Source: Enterococcus sp. HY326
Lineage (GTDB): Bacteria > Bacillota > Bacilli > Lactobacillales > Enterococcaceae
Assembly: GCF_026157065.1 (NCBI RefSeq)
Contig: NZ_JANLGQ010000004.1
Location: 398,591 to 462,590 of the forward strand
DNA: 64,000 nucleotides
Direction of reading: 5' to 3'
The stretch's first letter is position 1, and the number at the start of each line of letters is the position of its first letter. Positions 19,080 through 28,042 of the stretch are shown piece after piece. A model generated the notes under the pieces. It was not told the origin of the DNA. It did no database searches and saw nothing but the letters and a program-made list of their open reading frames with translations. The position numbers were made by a program, and so were the translations under genes.

Positions 19080-20267
19080 ATGGCAACGAAAAGAGATTAT
19101 TATGAAGTGCTCGGACTGACCAAAGGGGCAACAGATGATGAGATCAAAAAAGCCTACCGAAAACTTTCTAAACAATACCATCCCGACATTAATAAAGAAG
19201 CGGATGCCGAAGACAAGTTTAAAGAAATTTCTGAAGCCTATGAAATTTTAAGCGATCCTCAGAAAAAAGCAGCCTACGATCAATACGGTCACGCAGGAAC
19301 TGATCCAAATTATGGTGGCGGCGCTGGCGGTTTTGGTGGCTTTGGCGGTTTCGGTGGCGGTGGCGGCAGCTACAGCAGTGGCGGCTTCGGCGGTTTTGAA
19401 GATATTTTTGATTCTTTCTTTGGCGGCGGTGGTCGCAGCGTTGATCCCAATGCCCCAAGACAAGGAGCGGATTTACAATACACGGTTGATTTAGCTTTTG
19501 AAGATGCGATTTTTGGGACTGAAAAAGAAATCAAATACAATCGTGAAGAAGTGTGTCACACCTGTAACGGAAATGGTGCTAAGCCAGGTACGCAGCCTGT
19601 GACTTGTCATAAGTGTCATGGTTCAGGTTCAATTAATGTTGAACGCCAAACACCACTAGGCCGGGTCATGAGTCGTCAAACCTGTGATGTCTGCCATGGA
19701 ACTGGTAAAGAAATTAAAGAACCATGTCCAACTTGTCATGGTTCTGGTCATGAAAAACAAGCCCATTCTGTTAAAGTGAACGTACCTGCCGGTGTAGAAG
19801 ATGGACAACAAATGCGTCTGCAAAACCAAGGGGAAGCCGGTACCAATGGCGGACCTTATGGCGATTTATATGTGGTCTTCCGTGTCGAAGAAAGTGATAT
19901 TTTTGATCGGGACGGCGGCGAAATTTTCTATGATTTGCCTTTGAGCTTTGTTCAGGCAGCTCTAGGAGATGAAGTCCAAGTACCGACAGTTCACGGAGAT
20001 GTGAAAATGAAAATTCCCGCCGGCACTCAAACTGGCAAGGAATTTCGTTTAAGAGGCAAAGGAGCACCGAGATTACGGGGCAATGCCAACGGTGATCAAC
20101 ATGTGACAGTACGGATTATTACGCCGAAAAATTTAAACGACAAGCAAAAAGAAGCGTTACGAGCATTTGCAGATGCTGGTGGCGATTCCCAAGTCAGCGA
20201 ACAGCAAGAAGAGGGCTTCTTCGACAAAATGAAGGACGCTTTTGGCGGCGGCAAAAAGAAAAAATAA
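19080..20267 (+). CDS. dnaJ: Chaperone DnaJ (Hsp40)
   Basis: The J domain (residues 1–70) contains the HPD motif in YHPDINKE. A glycine/phenylalanine-rich linker follows (about 80–125). Four zinc-binding repeats follow: [24 protein letters not shown] and CPTCHGSG. Two C-terminal beta domains come next. The length of 395 residues is normal, with a lysine-rich end. AAGGAGG lies 6 bases before the ATG. DnaJ delivers substrates to DnaK and stimulates its ATPase. It is separated from dnaK by a terminator and a 253-base gap. Confidence 0.97.
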   Translation: MATKRDYYEVLGLTKGATDDEIKKAYRKLSKQYHPDINKEADAEDKFKEISEAYEILSDPQKKAAYDQYGHAGTDPNYGGGAGGFGGFGGFGGGGGSYSSGGFGGFEDIFDSFFGGGGRSVDPNAPRQGADLQYTVDLAFEDAIFGTEKEIKYNREEVCHTCNGNGAKPGTQPVTCHKCHGSGSINVERQTPLGRVMSRQTCDVCHGTGKEIKEPCPTCHGSGHEKQAHSVKVNVPAGVEDGQQMRLQNQGEAGTNGGPYGDLYVVFRVEESDIFDRDGGEIFYDLPLSFVQAALGDEVQVPTVHGDVKMKIPAGTQTGKEFRLRGKGAPRLRGNANGDQHVTVRIITPKNLNDKQKEALRAFADAGGDSQVSEQQEEGFFDKMKDAFGGGKKKK

Positions 20268-20452
20268 TTTTTGTTAAGAATTTCCTGGATAAGCTCAAAG
20301 AAGTTTTGCTAGTGAAGAAGCTTAAAATTTTTTTCTCTAGATAAAATGTCTTTTGACTTGCAGCAATAATAATTAAACTGGCGGCACAGCAGCTTTTGAA
20401 GTAACTCCTTCAAAAATTCTGTGGTTGAAAAAAAGTTGACAGGCTGCATCAG

Positions 20453-20481
20453 TTGCTTTTGGCCACTAACTTCGTTATGAT
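20453..20481 (+). promoter_or_regulatory. Promoter of the cation ATPase gene
   Basis: TTGCTT (20453–20458) and TATGAT (20476–20481) are 17 bases apart. A start near 20488 places the riboswitch at the very 5' end of the transcript. The stretch 20268–20450 before it holds only weak inverted repeats (for example TTTTGAAG/CTTCAAAA) and no gene. Confidence 0.7.
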
Positions 20482-20498
20482 AACGAATATAGAAATAC

Positions 20499-20598
20499 GT
20501 CCTTAGGGGAGTAATCGGTGGTCGCTAGTGGCCGCGGTAATATCAACAGTTAGTCAAAATTTTTTGGCTGGTATTAACCTGAAACGATGAGACTTAAG
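20499..20598 (+). ncRNA. yybP-ykoY riboswitch (Mn2+ sensor)
   Basis: The conserved 5' loop GGGGAGTA occurs at 20506–20513 and the partner loop appears as CCTGAAACGATGAGAC (20578–20593). P1 is formed by CTTAG (20502–20506) with TTAAG (20594–20598), and ATCG (20514–20517) pairs with CGAT (20585–20588). This arrangement matches the manganese-sensing yybP-ykoY class, which in lactococci and streptococci controls P-type ATPases that export Mn2+. The gene downstream is such an ATPase. Identification is from motif and context, not a covariance search. Confidence 0.87.
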
Positions 20599-20632
20599 AT
20601 AAACCTATTTGGTTTGTCTTAAGTCTCTTTTT
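20589..20632 (+). terminator. Riboswitch-controlled terminator
   Basis: GAGACTTAAGATAAACC (20589–20605) pairs along its full length (one G·U) with 20611–20627, then T5. Its 5' arm includes the 3' strand of riboswitch P1 (20594–20598), so the two folds exclude each other. Ligand binding would hold P1 and prevent termination, giving an ON switch. Confidence 0.92.
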
Positions 20633-20674
20633 GTCTCTAAGGAGTGATTTCAATAAAAAATTTGGAGGAAACAA

Positions 20675-23353
20675 TTGAAAAAAACAGCTTATCAAGAGGA
20701 AATAACAAATTTATATGAGACATTAGCGACGAATCCCACTGGCTTAACCAATCAAGAGGCGGTAGAACGGCTCGCCAAAGATGGCTTGAACCAACTACCG
20801 GAAGCGCCGAAAAAATCGGTTATCAAGTTATTTTTAGAAACCTTTAAAGATGCGATGGTGATTGTTTTACTGATTGTTTCCTTCGTGCAGGTCTTGATGG
20901 GCGCCCATATAGAAGCGATTGTTATCTTCGCTGTCTTAATGCTGAACTCTTTAGTCAGTGTCATTCAAGCAAAAAAAGCGGAAGGATCACTGGAGGCTCT
21001 GAAAAAACTTTCGGCGCCTGTGGCCAGCGTGATGCGGGAGGGTAAAGAAGAACAAGTTCCCGCCAATAAAATTGTTGTCGGTGACATTGTTAATCTAGAG
21101 GCCGGTGATTATATTCCGGCGGACGGCCGTTTGATTGAGGAAAACAGTTTAAAAGTCGACGAAGGGATGTTGACAGGTGAATCCGTACCTGCTGAAAAAA
21201 TGGTGGGTACTTTAGCTAATAAAGTTGCTATCGGCGATCAAGATAATATGGTTTTCAGTGGTACGATTATCACAAATGGTCGAGGAAAATTTTTAGTAAC
21301 GGCGACTGCTGGGGCCACTGAGATCGGTCAAGTAGCAGCCCTATTGGAAAATACTACGGAAAGTAAGACGCCTTTACAACGAGGCTTAGATCGTTTCAGT
21401 AAAAAATTAAGTATTTGGATTTTGGTTTTATCGCTGACAATTTTAGGAATTCAACTAGCTCGGTTATTTTTGGGCGATAGCGGAGCAGTTGCCACAGAAG
21501 ATATTGTCAATGCTTTTATGTTCGCGGTGGCGGTGGCAGTAGCCGCCATTCCCGAGGCGTTACAATCGATTGTTACCATTGTCTTGTCTTTGGGCACAAA
21601 GAAGATGGCCAAGGAAAATGCAATTATCCGCAAGCTGGCAGCCGTAGAAACATTAGGTTCCACGAGTATTATTGCCACGGATAAAACCGGAACCTTAACC
21701 CAAAATAAAATGACAGTGGTCGATTTTTATTTACCCGTTGGCAAAACTGGTGAATTCACCATGGATGCGCAAAACTGGACAGTCGATGAAGAACGATTAT
21801 TGCAAATTTCTACTTTGACCAATGATGCCATTATTACCGAGGCCGGCCAAAAATTAGGCGACCCAACAGAGACTGCCCTAGTAGATTTTAGTCAGCAGCT
21901 AGCATTGCCAACTGCTGAGTTGCGAAAAAAATATCCCCGCAAAGGTGAATTACCCTTTGATTCTGCAAGGAAATTAATGTCGACGCTCCATCAGATTGAC
22001 GGTCAGGATTTACTTTTAGTCAAGGGGGGACCAGATATTGTTTTTGGTCGCTCAAGTAAAATTTTATTGAACGGTCAGGTGCAACCTTTAACTGCTGATT
22101 TGCAAAAACAATTACAGCAGCAAAACGAAAAATTTTCTAAACGAGCATTGCGGGTGTTAGCCTTCGCCTATAAGCCAATTGCTCATACCGAAATCACCTT
22201 AGAAGATGAAAATGAATTGATTTTGGTGGGGCTGCTGGCGATGATTGATCCACCACGAAAAGAAGTCTATCAAGCAGTCAAAGACGCCAAGTCTGCTGGT
22301 TTGAAAACAATTATGATTACCGGCGATCACAAGACGACAGCTGTGGCAATTGCTAAAGAAATCGGCATTTTCTCAGAAAATGACACTGCCTTAACGGGGA
22401 CGGAATTAGATGAGTTATCTGAGGATGCTTTGATGGAAATTTTAGATACAGTGACTGTTTATGGTCGGGTGTCACCAGAAAATAAAATTCGAATTATCAA
22501 AGCGTGGCAGTCTAAAGGAAATATTTCGGCGATGACCGGTGACGGTGTCAATGATGCACCGGCTTTAAAGCAGGCGGACATTGGTATTGCCATGGGAACT
22601 GGAACAGATGTAGCAAAAGATGCAGCCGCCATGGTTTTAGCGGATGATAATTTTGCCTCCATTATTAAAGCGGTCAAAGTCGGGCGTAATGTTTTTGACA
22701 ATTTGAAAAAGGCGATTGCGTATCTGTTTGCCGGTAATTTAGGGGCAATTATTGCCATTCTCTTTGCCTTAATTATGGATTGGAGTAATCCTTTTACAGC
22801 TATTCAGTTGCTTTTTATCAACTTAATTAATGATTCTCTGCCGGCGATTGCATTAGGAACGGAAAAAGCGGAGCCGGATGTTATGCAGCGGGCACCCAGA
22901 GATCCTAATGCCGGCATTTTAAGCGGCAAGACTTTTGTCTCAGTGGCCTATCGAGGAATTTTAATTGGATTGGCTGTGATTATTGCTCAATATATTGGAA
23001 TGCAATATTCTGAAGGGGTTGGTGTGGCGATGGCCTTTTCAACGCTAATCTGGAGCCGGACTTTCCAAACTTTAGCGGCCCGTTCCAATATTCAAACGTC
23101 TTGGCAGGTTGGCTTCTTAACCAATAAAATGGTCGTGTTGGCGATGAGCCTCTGTGCTGTTTTATATAGCGTAACTTTATTGCCGGGAATTCGGGAAGTA
23201 TTTGATATTCCGACAGATTTCAGTTTGCTACAGGTTGGTTTTTGTATTGCATTAGCAGTTGTTGCCACCTTTTCAATGGAGATTACCAAACTGGTGTTGG
23301 GCTATCTTAACCGCCGTCAAGAAGCAGGCGTCAAGAAATATTCAAAAGCTTAA
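20675..23353 (+). CDS. P-type cation-transporting ATPase, IIA-like (Mn2+/Ca2+ exporter)
   Basis: This P-type ATPase has 892 residues. The phosphorylation site is IIATDKTGTLTQNKM, the actuator motif MLTGES, and the hinge MTGDGVNDAPALKQADIG. The ion-site helices read AAIPEALQ (M4) and INLINDSLPAIALG (M6), as in Ca2+/Mn2+ pumps. Start is TTG with TTTGGAGG 7 bases upstream. The yybP-ykoY riboswitch directly ahead points to Mn2+ as the regulatory ion and hence to Mn2+ (or Ca2+) efflux, like lactococcal YoaB or pneumococcal MgtA. The ion is inferred from that context. Confidence 0.93.
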   Translation: MKKTAYQEEITNLYETLATNPTGLTNQEAVERLAKDGLNQLPEAPKKSVIKLFLETFKDAMVIVLLIVSFVQVLMGAHIEAIVIFAVLMLNSLVSVIQAKKAEGSLEALKKLSAPVASVMREGKEEQVPANKIVVGDIVNLEAGDYIPADGRLIEENSLKVDEGMLTGESVPAEKMVGTLANKVAIGDQDNMVFSGTIITNGRGKFLVTATAGATEIGQVAALLENTTESKTPLQRGLDRFSKKLSIWILVLSLTILGIQLARLFLGDSGAVATEDIVNAFMFAVAVAVAAIPEALQSIVTIVLSLGTKKMAKENAIIRKLAAVETLGSTSIIATDKTGTLTQNKMTVVDFYLPVGKTGEFTMDAQNWTVDEERLLQISTLTNDAIITEAGQKLGDPTETALVDFSQQLALPTAELRKKYPRKGELPFDSARKLMSTLHQIDGQDLLLVKGGPDIVFGRSSKILLNGQVQPLTADLQKQLQQQNEKFSKRALRVLAFAYKPIAHTEITLEDENELILVGLLAMIDPPRKEVYQAVKDAKSAGLKTIMITGDHKTTAVAIAKEIGIFSENDTALTGTELDELSEDALMEILDTVTVYGRVSPENKIRIIKAWQSKGNISAMTGDGVNDAPALKQADIGIAMGTGTDVAKDAAAMVLADDNFASIIKAVKVGRNVFDNLKKAIAYLFAGNLGAIIAILFALIMDWSNPFTAIQLLFINLINDSLPAIALGTEKAEPDVMQRAPRDPNAGILSGKTFVSVAYRGILIGLAVIIAQYIGMQYSEGVGVAMAFSTLIWSRTFQTLAARSNIQTSWQVGFLTNKMVVLAMSLCAVLYSVTLLPGIREVFDIPTDFSLLQVGFCIALAVVATFSMEITKLVLGYLNRRQEAGVKKYSKA

Positions 23354-23396
23354 CAGACTGCAAAGTAAAACTATCGTATAAATTGTTTTATAAAAG

Positions 23397-23434
23397 AAGC
23401 GCCCGAGGACCGACAGGACCTCAGGCGCTTTTTA
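23397..23434. terminator. Terminator between the ATPase and glnQ
   Basis: AAGCGCC (23397–23403) pairs with GGCGCTT (23424–23430), with inner GAGG/CCTC and T5. It lies between converging genes and serves mainly the + strand. Confidence 0.88.
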
Positions 23435-23484
23435 CTGTTATTGTTCGGGTGCTTAACTTTTCTGTAAAAGCTCGCCCTTATAAA

Positions 23485-24222
23485 TTAAATATTTAAAACT
23501 TTATCCAAGAAATCTTTGGTCCGTTCGTTTTGCGGATTTTCAAAGATTTGTTGCGGAGTACCATCTTCTAAAAAGTTGCCGCCATCGATAAACATTACGC
23601 GATTCGCCACCTCTTTGGCGAAGCCCATTTCATGGGTAACAATCACCATAGTCATTCCTTGCTTGGCTAGTTTCTTCATAACATTTAAAACATCACCGAC
23701 CATTTCCGGATCTAGTGCTGAGGTCGGTTCATCGAAGAGCATAATGTCCGGCTTCATGGCTAAGGCCCGGGCAATTGCCACCCGTTGTTTTTGACCACCG
23801 GATAAGCTGTCAGGATACACGTCTTTTTTATCAGATAAGCCGACTGTTTCCAATAATTTTAAGGCCCGTTTTTCTGCCTCAGCTTTGGTTTCTTTTTTGA
23901 CATCGGTTGGCGCTAAAATAATATTTTGCAGCACCGTCAAATGAGGGAACAAATTAAAATGCTGAAAAACCATACCGATATGCTGGCGGACTAAATTGAT
24001 ATTGGTATCTTTAGCCAACAGATGGGTGCCGTCAATCACGATATCACCGCTAGTTGCTTCTTCAAGACGGTTCAAACAACGAAGAAAGGTACTTTTTCCT
24101 GAGCCTGAGGGACCGATGACGCAGACCACGTCACCGTCTTCAATCGCAACGTTGATATCATTGAGAACGGTATTTTCACCGTATTTTTTAATTAAATTAC
24201 TTACTAGAATTTTTTCTGCCAT
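23485..24222 (-). CDS. glnQ: Glutamine ABC transporter ATP-binding protein
   Basis: This polar-amino-acid ATPase has 245 residues. Walker A is [20 protein letters not shown], the signature [15 protein letters not shown], Walker [17 protein letters not shown], and the H-loop [15 protein letters not shown]. It starts 3 bases after the stop of the binding/permease gene, whose end carries its AGAAGG ribosome site, so the two are coupled. Energises glutamine or related amino-acid uptake at the membrane. Confidence 0.95.
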   Translation of the reverse strand: MAEKILVSNLIKKYGENTVLNDINVAIEDGDVVCVIGPSGSGKSTFLRCLNRLEEATSGDIVIDGTHLLAKDTNINLVRQHIGMVFQHFNLFPHLTVLQNIILAPTDVKKETKAEAEKRALKLLETVGLSDKKDVYPDSLSGGQKQRVAIARALAMKPDIMLFDEPTSALDPEMVGDVLNVMKKLAKQGMTMVIVTHEMGFAKEVANRVMFIDGGNFLEDGTPQQIFENPQNERTKDFLDKVLNI

Positions 24223-24225
24223 TGT

Positions 24226-25668
24226 TTACACCTTCTTTTCTAGACGTTTTGCCAATTTGGTTAAGGCGGTAATCACAATCAGGTACATCACAGCGATGAT
24301 AAAGTAAACTGGACCACCTTGACCGTTACGGGCCACGATAATTTTACCAGTTTGTAGCAACTCGATGACACCGATAACAGAAATAATCGTCGTATCTTTT
24401 AGCGAGATAACAAACTGATTGACGAAGGAAGGAATCATAATCCGAATCGCCTGCGGTAAAATAATTTTTTGCATGGTTCGCGTATAAGGTAAACCTAGAC
24501 TGCGGGAGGCCTCCATTTGACCAATCGGTACCGCATTAATTCCGCCCCGAACAATTTCCGCTATATAAGCACTGGCGTTTAAAGTCAGGGTGATGATGCC
24601 AGCGATAAAATCTGGAATGGTGAATGGCAGGCCGAAGAAAATAAAGTAAGCCAAGACCATCATTGGAATACCACGAATAATATCAACATAGACACCAGCA
24701 AACATTCTTAAAGGTTTAACCGGCGAAACACTGAACAAGCCGATAATAATGCCGACAATCATCGCTAAGGCGAAGGAAACAATTGCTAACCAAATTGTTT
24801 GCCCCAGGCCTTTTAAAAGGGCCGGATAGTTATTTTGAATTAATCCCCATAAAGTTGACTCATCTGCCGTGGTACCTGAGGTTGCAACATTTACTTCGCC
24901 ATCTTCACCAGTTGAGATATAGTTAGCGACAATTTCATCGTATTCTCCGTTGGCTTTTAATTTTGCTAAGCCTTCATTGAACATCGTCAGCAACTCTTGG
25001 TTTTCGCCTTTTTTAACGGCGAAAGCATAGGAATTACTTTCTTGACGATCGCCAACAAGTTTAAAATCTTGGCCGTTTGCAATAGCGTAGCCTAAAACTG
25101 GATAATCATCAAAAATTGCCTGTAGGGTGCCATTGTTGATTGCCCCGTATAAAGCATCAGAGGCATCGTACAGCTTGATTGAATAGCCATATTCATCGGC
25201 ATTATTTTCCAAGAAAGTTGCGCTCTGGGTTCCAATTTTAGCACCGACGACTTTTCCATCTAAATCTTCGTAATCGGAAATTTCGTCATCATCCCCTAAA
25301 ACGGCCATTTGAATACCACTGTCAAAATATGTATCGGAAAAATCAAAAACCTGCTGGCGTTCTTCGGTAACGCTCATGCCAGCGATCATACCGTCCAGCT
25401 GACCAGCTTGCACACCTTGAACAGAAGGATCAAAGCCCATCGGTCTTAAGTCATAAGTGAAATCTTCTTCTTCGGCGATGGCTGCCAGTAGCTCAATATC
25501 AATACCGACATAATCCCCTGAGTCATTTTGAAATTCAAAGGGTGGGAAAGTGATATCAGTTCCAATTTGATAATGATTGCTGGCAGCTTTAGCTGTTGTC
25601 CCGCCAAAGAAAGCCCCCAACGCCAACAACAACATAACGAAACTCAATAAATATTTTTTTCTTTTCAT
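24226..25668 (-). CDS. Glutamine ABC transporter, fused binding protein and permease
   Basis: A signal peptide (residues 1–28) leads into an extracellular substrate-binding domain of the SBP-3 type (about 30–262; YQIGTDITFPPFEFQNDSGD). A permease domain follows with about five helices (about 285–478) and the coupling loop EASRSLGLPYTRTMQKIILP. Fusions of this GlnPH kind are typical of lactic acid bacteria. GGAGG precedes the ATG. It forms an operon with glnQ and is divergent from uvrB. Glutamine/glutamate specificity is inferred from the family. Confidence 0.93.
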   Translation of the reverse strand: MKRKKYLLSFVMLLLALGAFFGGTTAKAASNHYQIGTDITFPPFEFQNDSGDYVGIDIELLAAIAEEEDFTYDLRPMGFDPSVQGVQAGQLDGMIAGMSVTEERQQVFDFSDTYFDSGIQMAVLGDDDEISDYEDLDGKVVGAKIGTQSATFLENNADEYGYSIKLYDASDALYGAINNGTLQAIFDDYPVLGYAIANGQDFKLVGDRQESNSYAFAVKKGENQELLTMFNEGLAKLKANGEYDEIVANYISTGEDGEVNVATSGTTADESTLWGLIQNNYPALLKGLGQTIWLAIVSFALAMIVGIIIGLFSVSPVKPLRMFAGVYVDIIRGIPMMVLAYFIFFGLPFTIPDFIAGIITLTLNASAYIAEIVRGGINAVPIGQMEASRSLGLPYTRTMQKIILPQAIRIMIPSFVNQFVISLKDTTIISVIGVIELLQTGKIIVARNGQGGPVYFIIAVMYLIVITALTKLAKRLEKKV

Positions 25669-25699
25669 GTCTAACCTCCAAAATTTCTACATCTGAAAA

Positions 25700-25705
25700 A
25701 TTATA
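25700..25705 (-). promoter_or_regulatory. −10 box for the glutamine transporter operon
   Basis: TATAAT on the minus strand at 25705–25700, with only a T run at the −35 position. A gene-specific −35 is not evident. Confidence 0.45.
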
Positions 25706-25737
25706 TGCTATTTTTAACAAAAAAAAAAGTCGCTGGT

Positions 25738-25779
25738 CCCAGAAAATTTTCAAACTTGAAATTTTTTCGTAAGACTGGG
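25738..25779. other. Unexplained hairpin between divergent genes
   Basis: CCCAG (25738–25742) pairs with CTGGG (25775–25779), and AAATTTTCAA/TTGAAATTTT-type arms pair inside. A run of ten A just left of it makes it look like a terminator on the minus strand, but no gene ends here: the flanking genes diverge. Confidence 0.5.
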
Positions 25780-25812
25780 GGATTTTTCTTAAAAATCATA
25801 GCTTAAAAATGG

Positions 25813-25838
25813 CGAAAGTATGTTCGCTATGATATACT
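25813..25838 (+). promoter_or_regulatory. LexA/DinR-type SOS box and −10 of uvrB
   Basis: CGAAAGTATGTTCG (25813–25826) matches the Gram-positive LexA box CGAACATATGTTCG at 12 of 14 positions. TATACT (25833–25838) is the −10 box seven bases on. The box would therefore overlap RNA polymerase and repress uvrB until DNA damage. Confidence 0.82.
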
Positions 25839-25876
25839 ATTTCCAGTGAAAATTTCTATTTTGAGGAGGCAGAAAA

Positions 25877-27871
25877 ATGTTGGAGCGAGATACCTCCCGT
25901 CAGTTTAATTTGGTGTCAAAATATCAACCGGCTGGCGATCAGCCTGAAGCAATCAGCCAATTAACTGAAGGCATTATTAATGGAAAGAAAGCCCAAGTTC
26001 TTTTAGGGGCGACTGGGACCGGCAAGACCTATACAATTTCGAATTTAATCAAGGAAACCAATAAACCCACTCTAATTATCGCCCACAATAAAACTTTGGC
26101 GGGCCAATTATACGGCGAGTTTAAAGAATTTTTCCCTGACAATGCCGTGGAATATTTTGTCAGCTACTACGATTATTATCAACCGGAAGCCTATGTGCCC
26201 TCCAGTGACACTTATATTGAAAAAGATGCCAGCATCAATGATGAAATTGATAAGCTGCGGCATTCGGCCACCAGCTCTTTACTGGAAAGAAATGATGTGA
26301 TTGTTGTTGCGTCAGTTTCTTGTATTTTTGGTTTGGGTTCACCGATTGAATATAGCCAACAGGTTGTTTCCTTAAGAGTTGGGATGGATCTGGAACGCAA
26401 TCAGCTTTTGACGAACTTAGTGGATATTCAATTTGAACGCAACGATATTGATTTTCAGCGGGGTCGTTTTCGAGTTAGAGGAGATGTTGTGGAAATTTTC
26501 CCAGCATCAAGAGATGAACGGGCACTACGGATTGAATTTTTCGGTGATGAGATTGAACGGATTCGCGAAGTCGATGCATTAACCGGCGAAATTTTAGCCG
26601 ATACAGAACACGTGGCAATCTTCCCGGCAACTCACTTCGTTACCAATGAAGAACACATGCAGGTAGCAGTCAATCAAATTAAAGATGAATTGGCGGACCG
26701 CTTAGCGATTTTACGGAGTGAAAATAAGTTATTAGAAGCCCAACGCTTAGAACAACGAACCAATTATGATATCGAAATGATGTTGGAGATGGGCTACACT
26801 TCGGGAATTGAAAATTATTCCCGCCATATGGACGGTCGTAAAGAAGGCGAACCGCCTTATACTTTAATCGACTTCTTCCCGGATGATTTTCTCATCGTGA
26901 TTGACGAGTCCCACGTGACGATGCCGCAGATTCGGGGTATGTACAACGGCGACCGGGCCCGCAAACAAATGTTAGTGGACTACGGCTTCCGTTTACCTTC
27001 AGCTTTAGATAATCGGCCGTTACGTTTAGAGGAATTTGAAGAACACGTTAATCAAATCGTTTATGTTTCGGCGACACCGGGTCCTTATGAAGCGGAACAA
27101 ACCGATACAGTAATCCAGCAAATTATTCGCCCGACCGGCTTATTAGATCCTGTAATTGAAGTGCGGCCGATTATGGGGCAAATTGATGACCTCGTGGGTG
27201 AAATCAATGAACGAGTTGAGAAAAACGAACGGGTCTTTGTCACGACACTGACGAAAAAAATGTCGGAGGATTTAACCGACTACTTTAAAGAAATGGGTAT
27301 TAAGGTAAAATATCTTCACAGTGATATTAAAACGTTGGAACGAACGGAAATCATTCGTGATTTGCGCTTAGGTGAATTTGATGTGCTGGTGGGAATCAAC
27401 TTACTAAGAGAAGGTCTGGATGTCCCAGAGGTCTCCTTGGTTGCCATTTTGGATGCGGATAAGGAAGGCTTCCTGCGGAGTGAGCGGTCATTGGTGCAAA
27501 CGATTGGCCGGGCTGCCCGTAACTCTGAAGGTAAAGTGATTATGTACGCCGATAAGATGACGGATTCCATGCAGCGGGCGATTGATGAAACGGCCCGCCG
27601 TCGCAGTATTCAAGAGGCTTATAATGTCGAGCACGGAATTGAGCCAAAAACAATTATTAAAGAAATTCGTGATTTAATTGCCATCACGAAGGTCGCTGAA
27701 GAGGTGACGGGTTATGATACGTCAGTTTCTCTAGCAGATATGAATAAAGAAGAACGGGAAATGTTCTTATTGAAACTTGAAAAAGAAATGAAGGATGCTG
27801 CTAAGGCCCTTGATTTTGAAACAGCCGCCAATCTGCGGGATACGATTCTGGAGATTAAAGCTGACGAATAA
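25877..27871 (+). CDS. uvrB: Excinuclease ABC subunit B
   Basis: UvrB is the damage-verifying helicase-like subunit of nucleotide excision repair. Walker A is [11 protein letters not shown] (about residues 42–52). The beta-hairpin region [20 protein letters not shown] is intact. Later motifs include [18 protein letters not shown] and the C-terminal helicase motif [17 protein letters not shown] domain for UvrC contact ends the protein (about 625–660). At 664 residues it is full length. GAGGAGG precedes the ATG. An SOS box precedes it. Confidence 0.97.
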   Translation: MLERDTSRQFNLVSKYQPAGDQPEAISQLTEGIINGKKAQVLLGATGTGKTYTISNLIKETNKPTLIIAHNKTLAGQLYGEFKEFFPDNAVEYFVSYYDYYQPEAYVPSSDTYIEKDASINDEIDKLRHSATSSLLERNDVIVVASVSCIFGLGSPIEYSQQVVSLRVGMDLERNQLLTNLVDIQFERNDIDFQRGRFRVRGDVVEIFPASRDERALRIEFFGDEIERIREVDALTGEILADTEHVAIFPATHFVTNEEHMQVAVNQIKDELADRLAILRSENKLLEAQRLEQRTNYDIEMMLEMGYTSGIENYSRHMDGRKEGEPPYTLIDFFPDDFLIVIDESHVTMPQIRGMYNGDRARKQMLVDYGFRLPSALDNRPLRLEEFEEHVNQIVYVSATPGPYEAEQTDTVIQQIIRPTGLLDPVIEVRPIMGQIDDLVGEINERVEKNERVFVTTLTKKMSEDLTDYFKEMGIKVKYLHSDIKTLERTEIIRDLRLGEFDVLVGINLLREGLDVPEVSLVAILDADKEGFLRSERSLVQTIGRAARNSEGKVIMYADKMTDSMQRAIDETARRRSIQEAYNVEHGIEPKTIIKEIRDLIAITKVAEEVTGYDTSVSLADMNKEEREMFLLKLEKEMKDAAKALDFETAANLRDTILEIKADE

Positions 27872-27881
27872 ATACGCACCG

Positions 27882-27930
27882 CCGACATAGGAAGAAATGT
27901 TGCGCTTGCTTCCTGTGTCGGATCGTTTTT
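27882..27930 (+). terminator. Terminator after uvrB
   Basis: CCGACATAGGAAG (27882–27894) pairs with CTTCCTGTGTCGG (27909–27921), followed by ATCGTTTTT. It implies that uvrA has its own promoter; an extended −10 (TGCTACAAT, 27988–27996) lies just before it. Confidence 0.85.
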
Positions 27931-27987
27931 GCGTGTCAAACAGTCGCAACTAGTTAAGTTCAGAAATTAAAATTTTTTTCTGATGAG

Positions 27988-27996
27988 TGCTACAAT
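27988..27996 (+). promoter_or_regulatory. Extended −10 promoter of uvrA
   Basis: TG-C-TACAAT with no good −35. It would start transcription near 28003, 40 bases before the uvrA ATG. I saw no clear LexA box here. Confidence 0.5.
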
Positions 27997-28042
27997 GATG
28001 AAGATGCTTTGCAGGAATTTTTGGAAATGGAGAAGTGATACC

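Noticed and set aside
19219..19463. Frames antisense to the dnaJ glycine-rich region
   Set aside because: Repetitive Arg/His- or Ala/Thr-rich translations arise from the GGC/GGT repeats of dnaJ on the other strand.
20384..20420. Possible terminator before the cation ATPase promoter (TTTTGAAG/CTTCAAAA)
   Set aside because: Stem of 8 bp but no T run; too weak to call a dnaJ terminator.
27983..28042. N-terminal extension of uvrA
   Set aside because: It precedes the family N-terminus by 20 residues, overlaps the likely promoter, and lacks a ribosome site.
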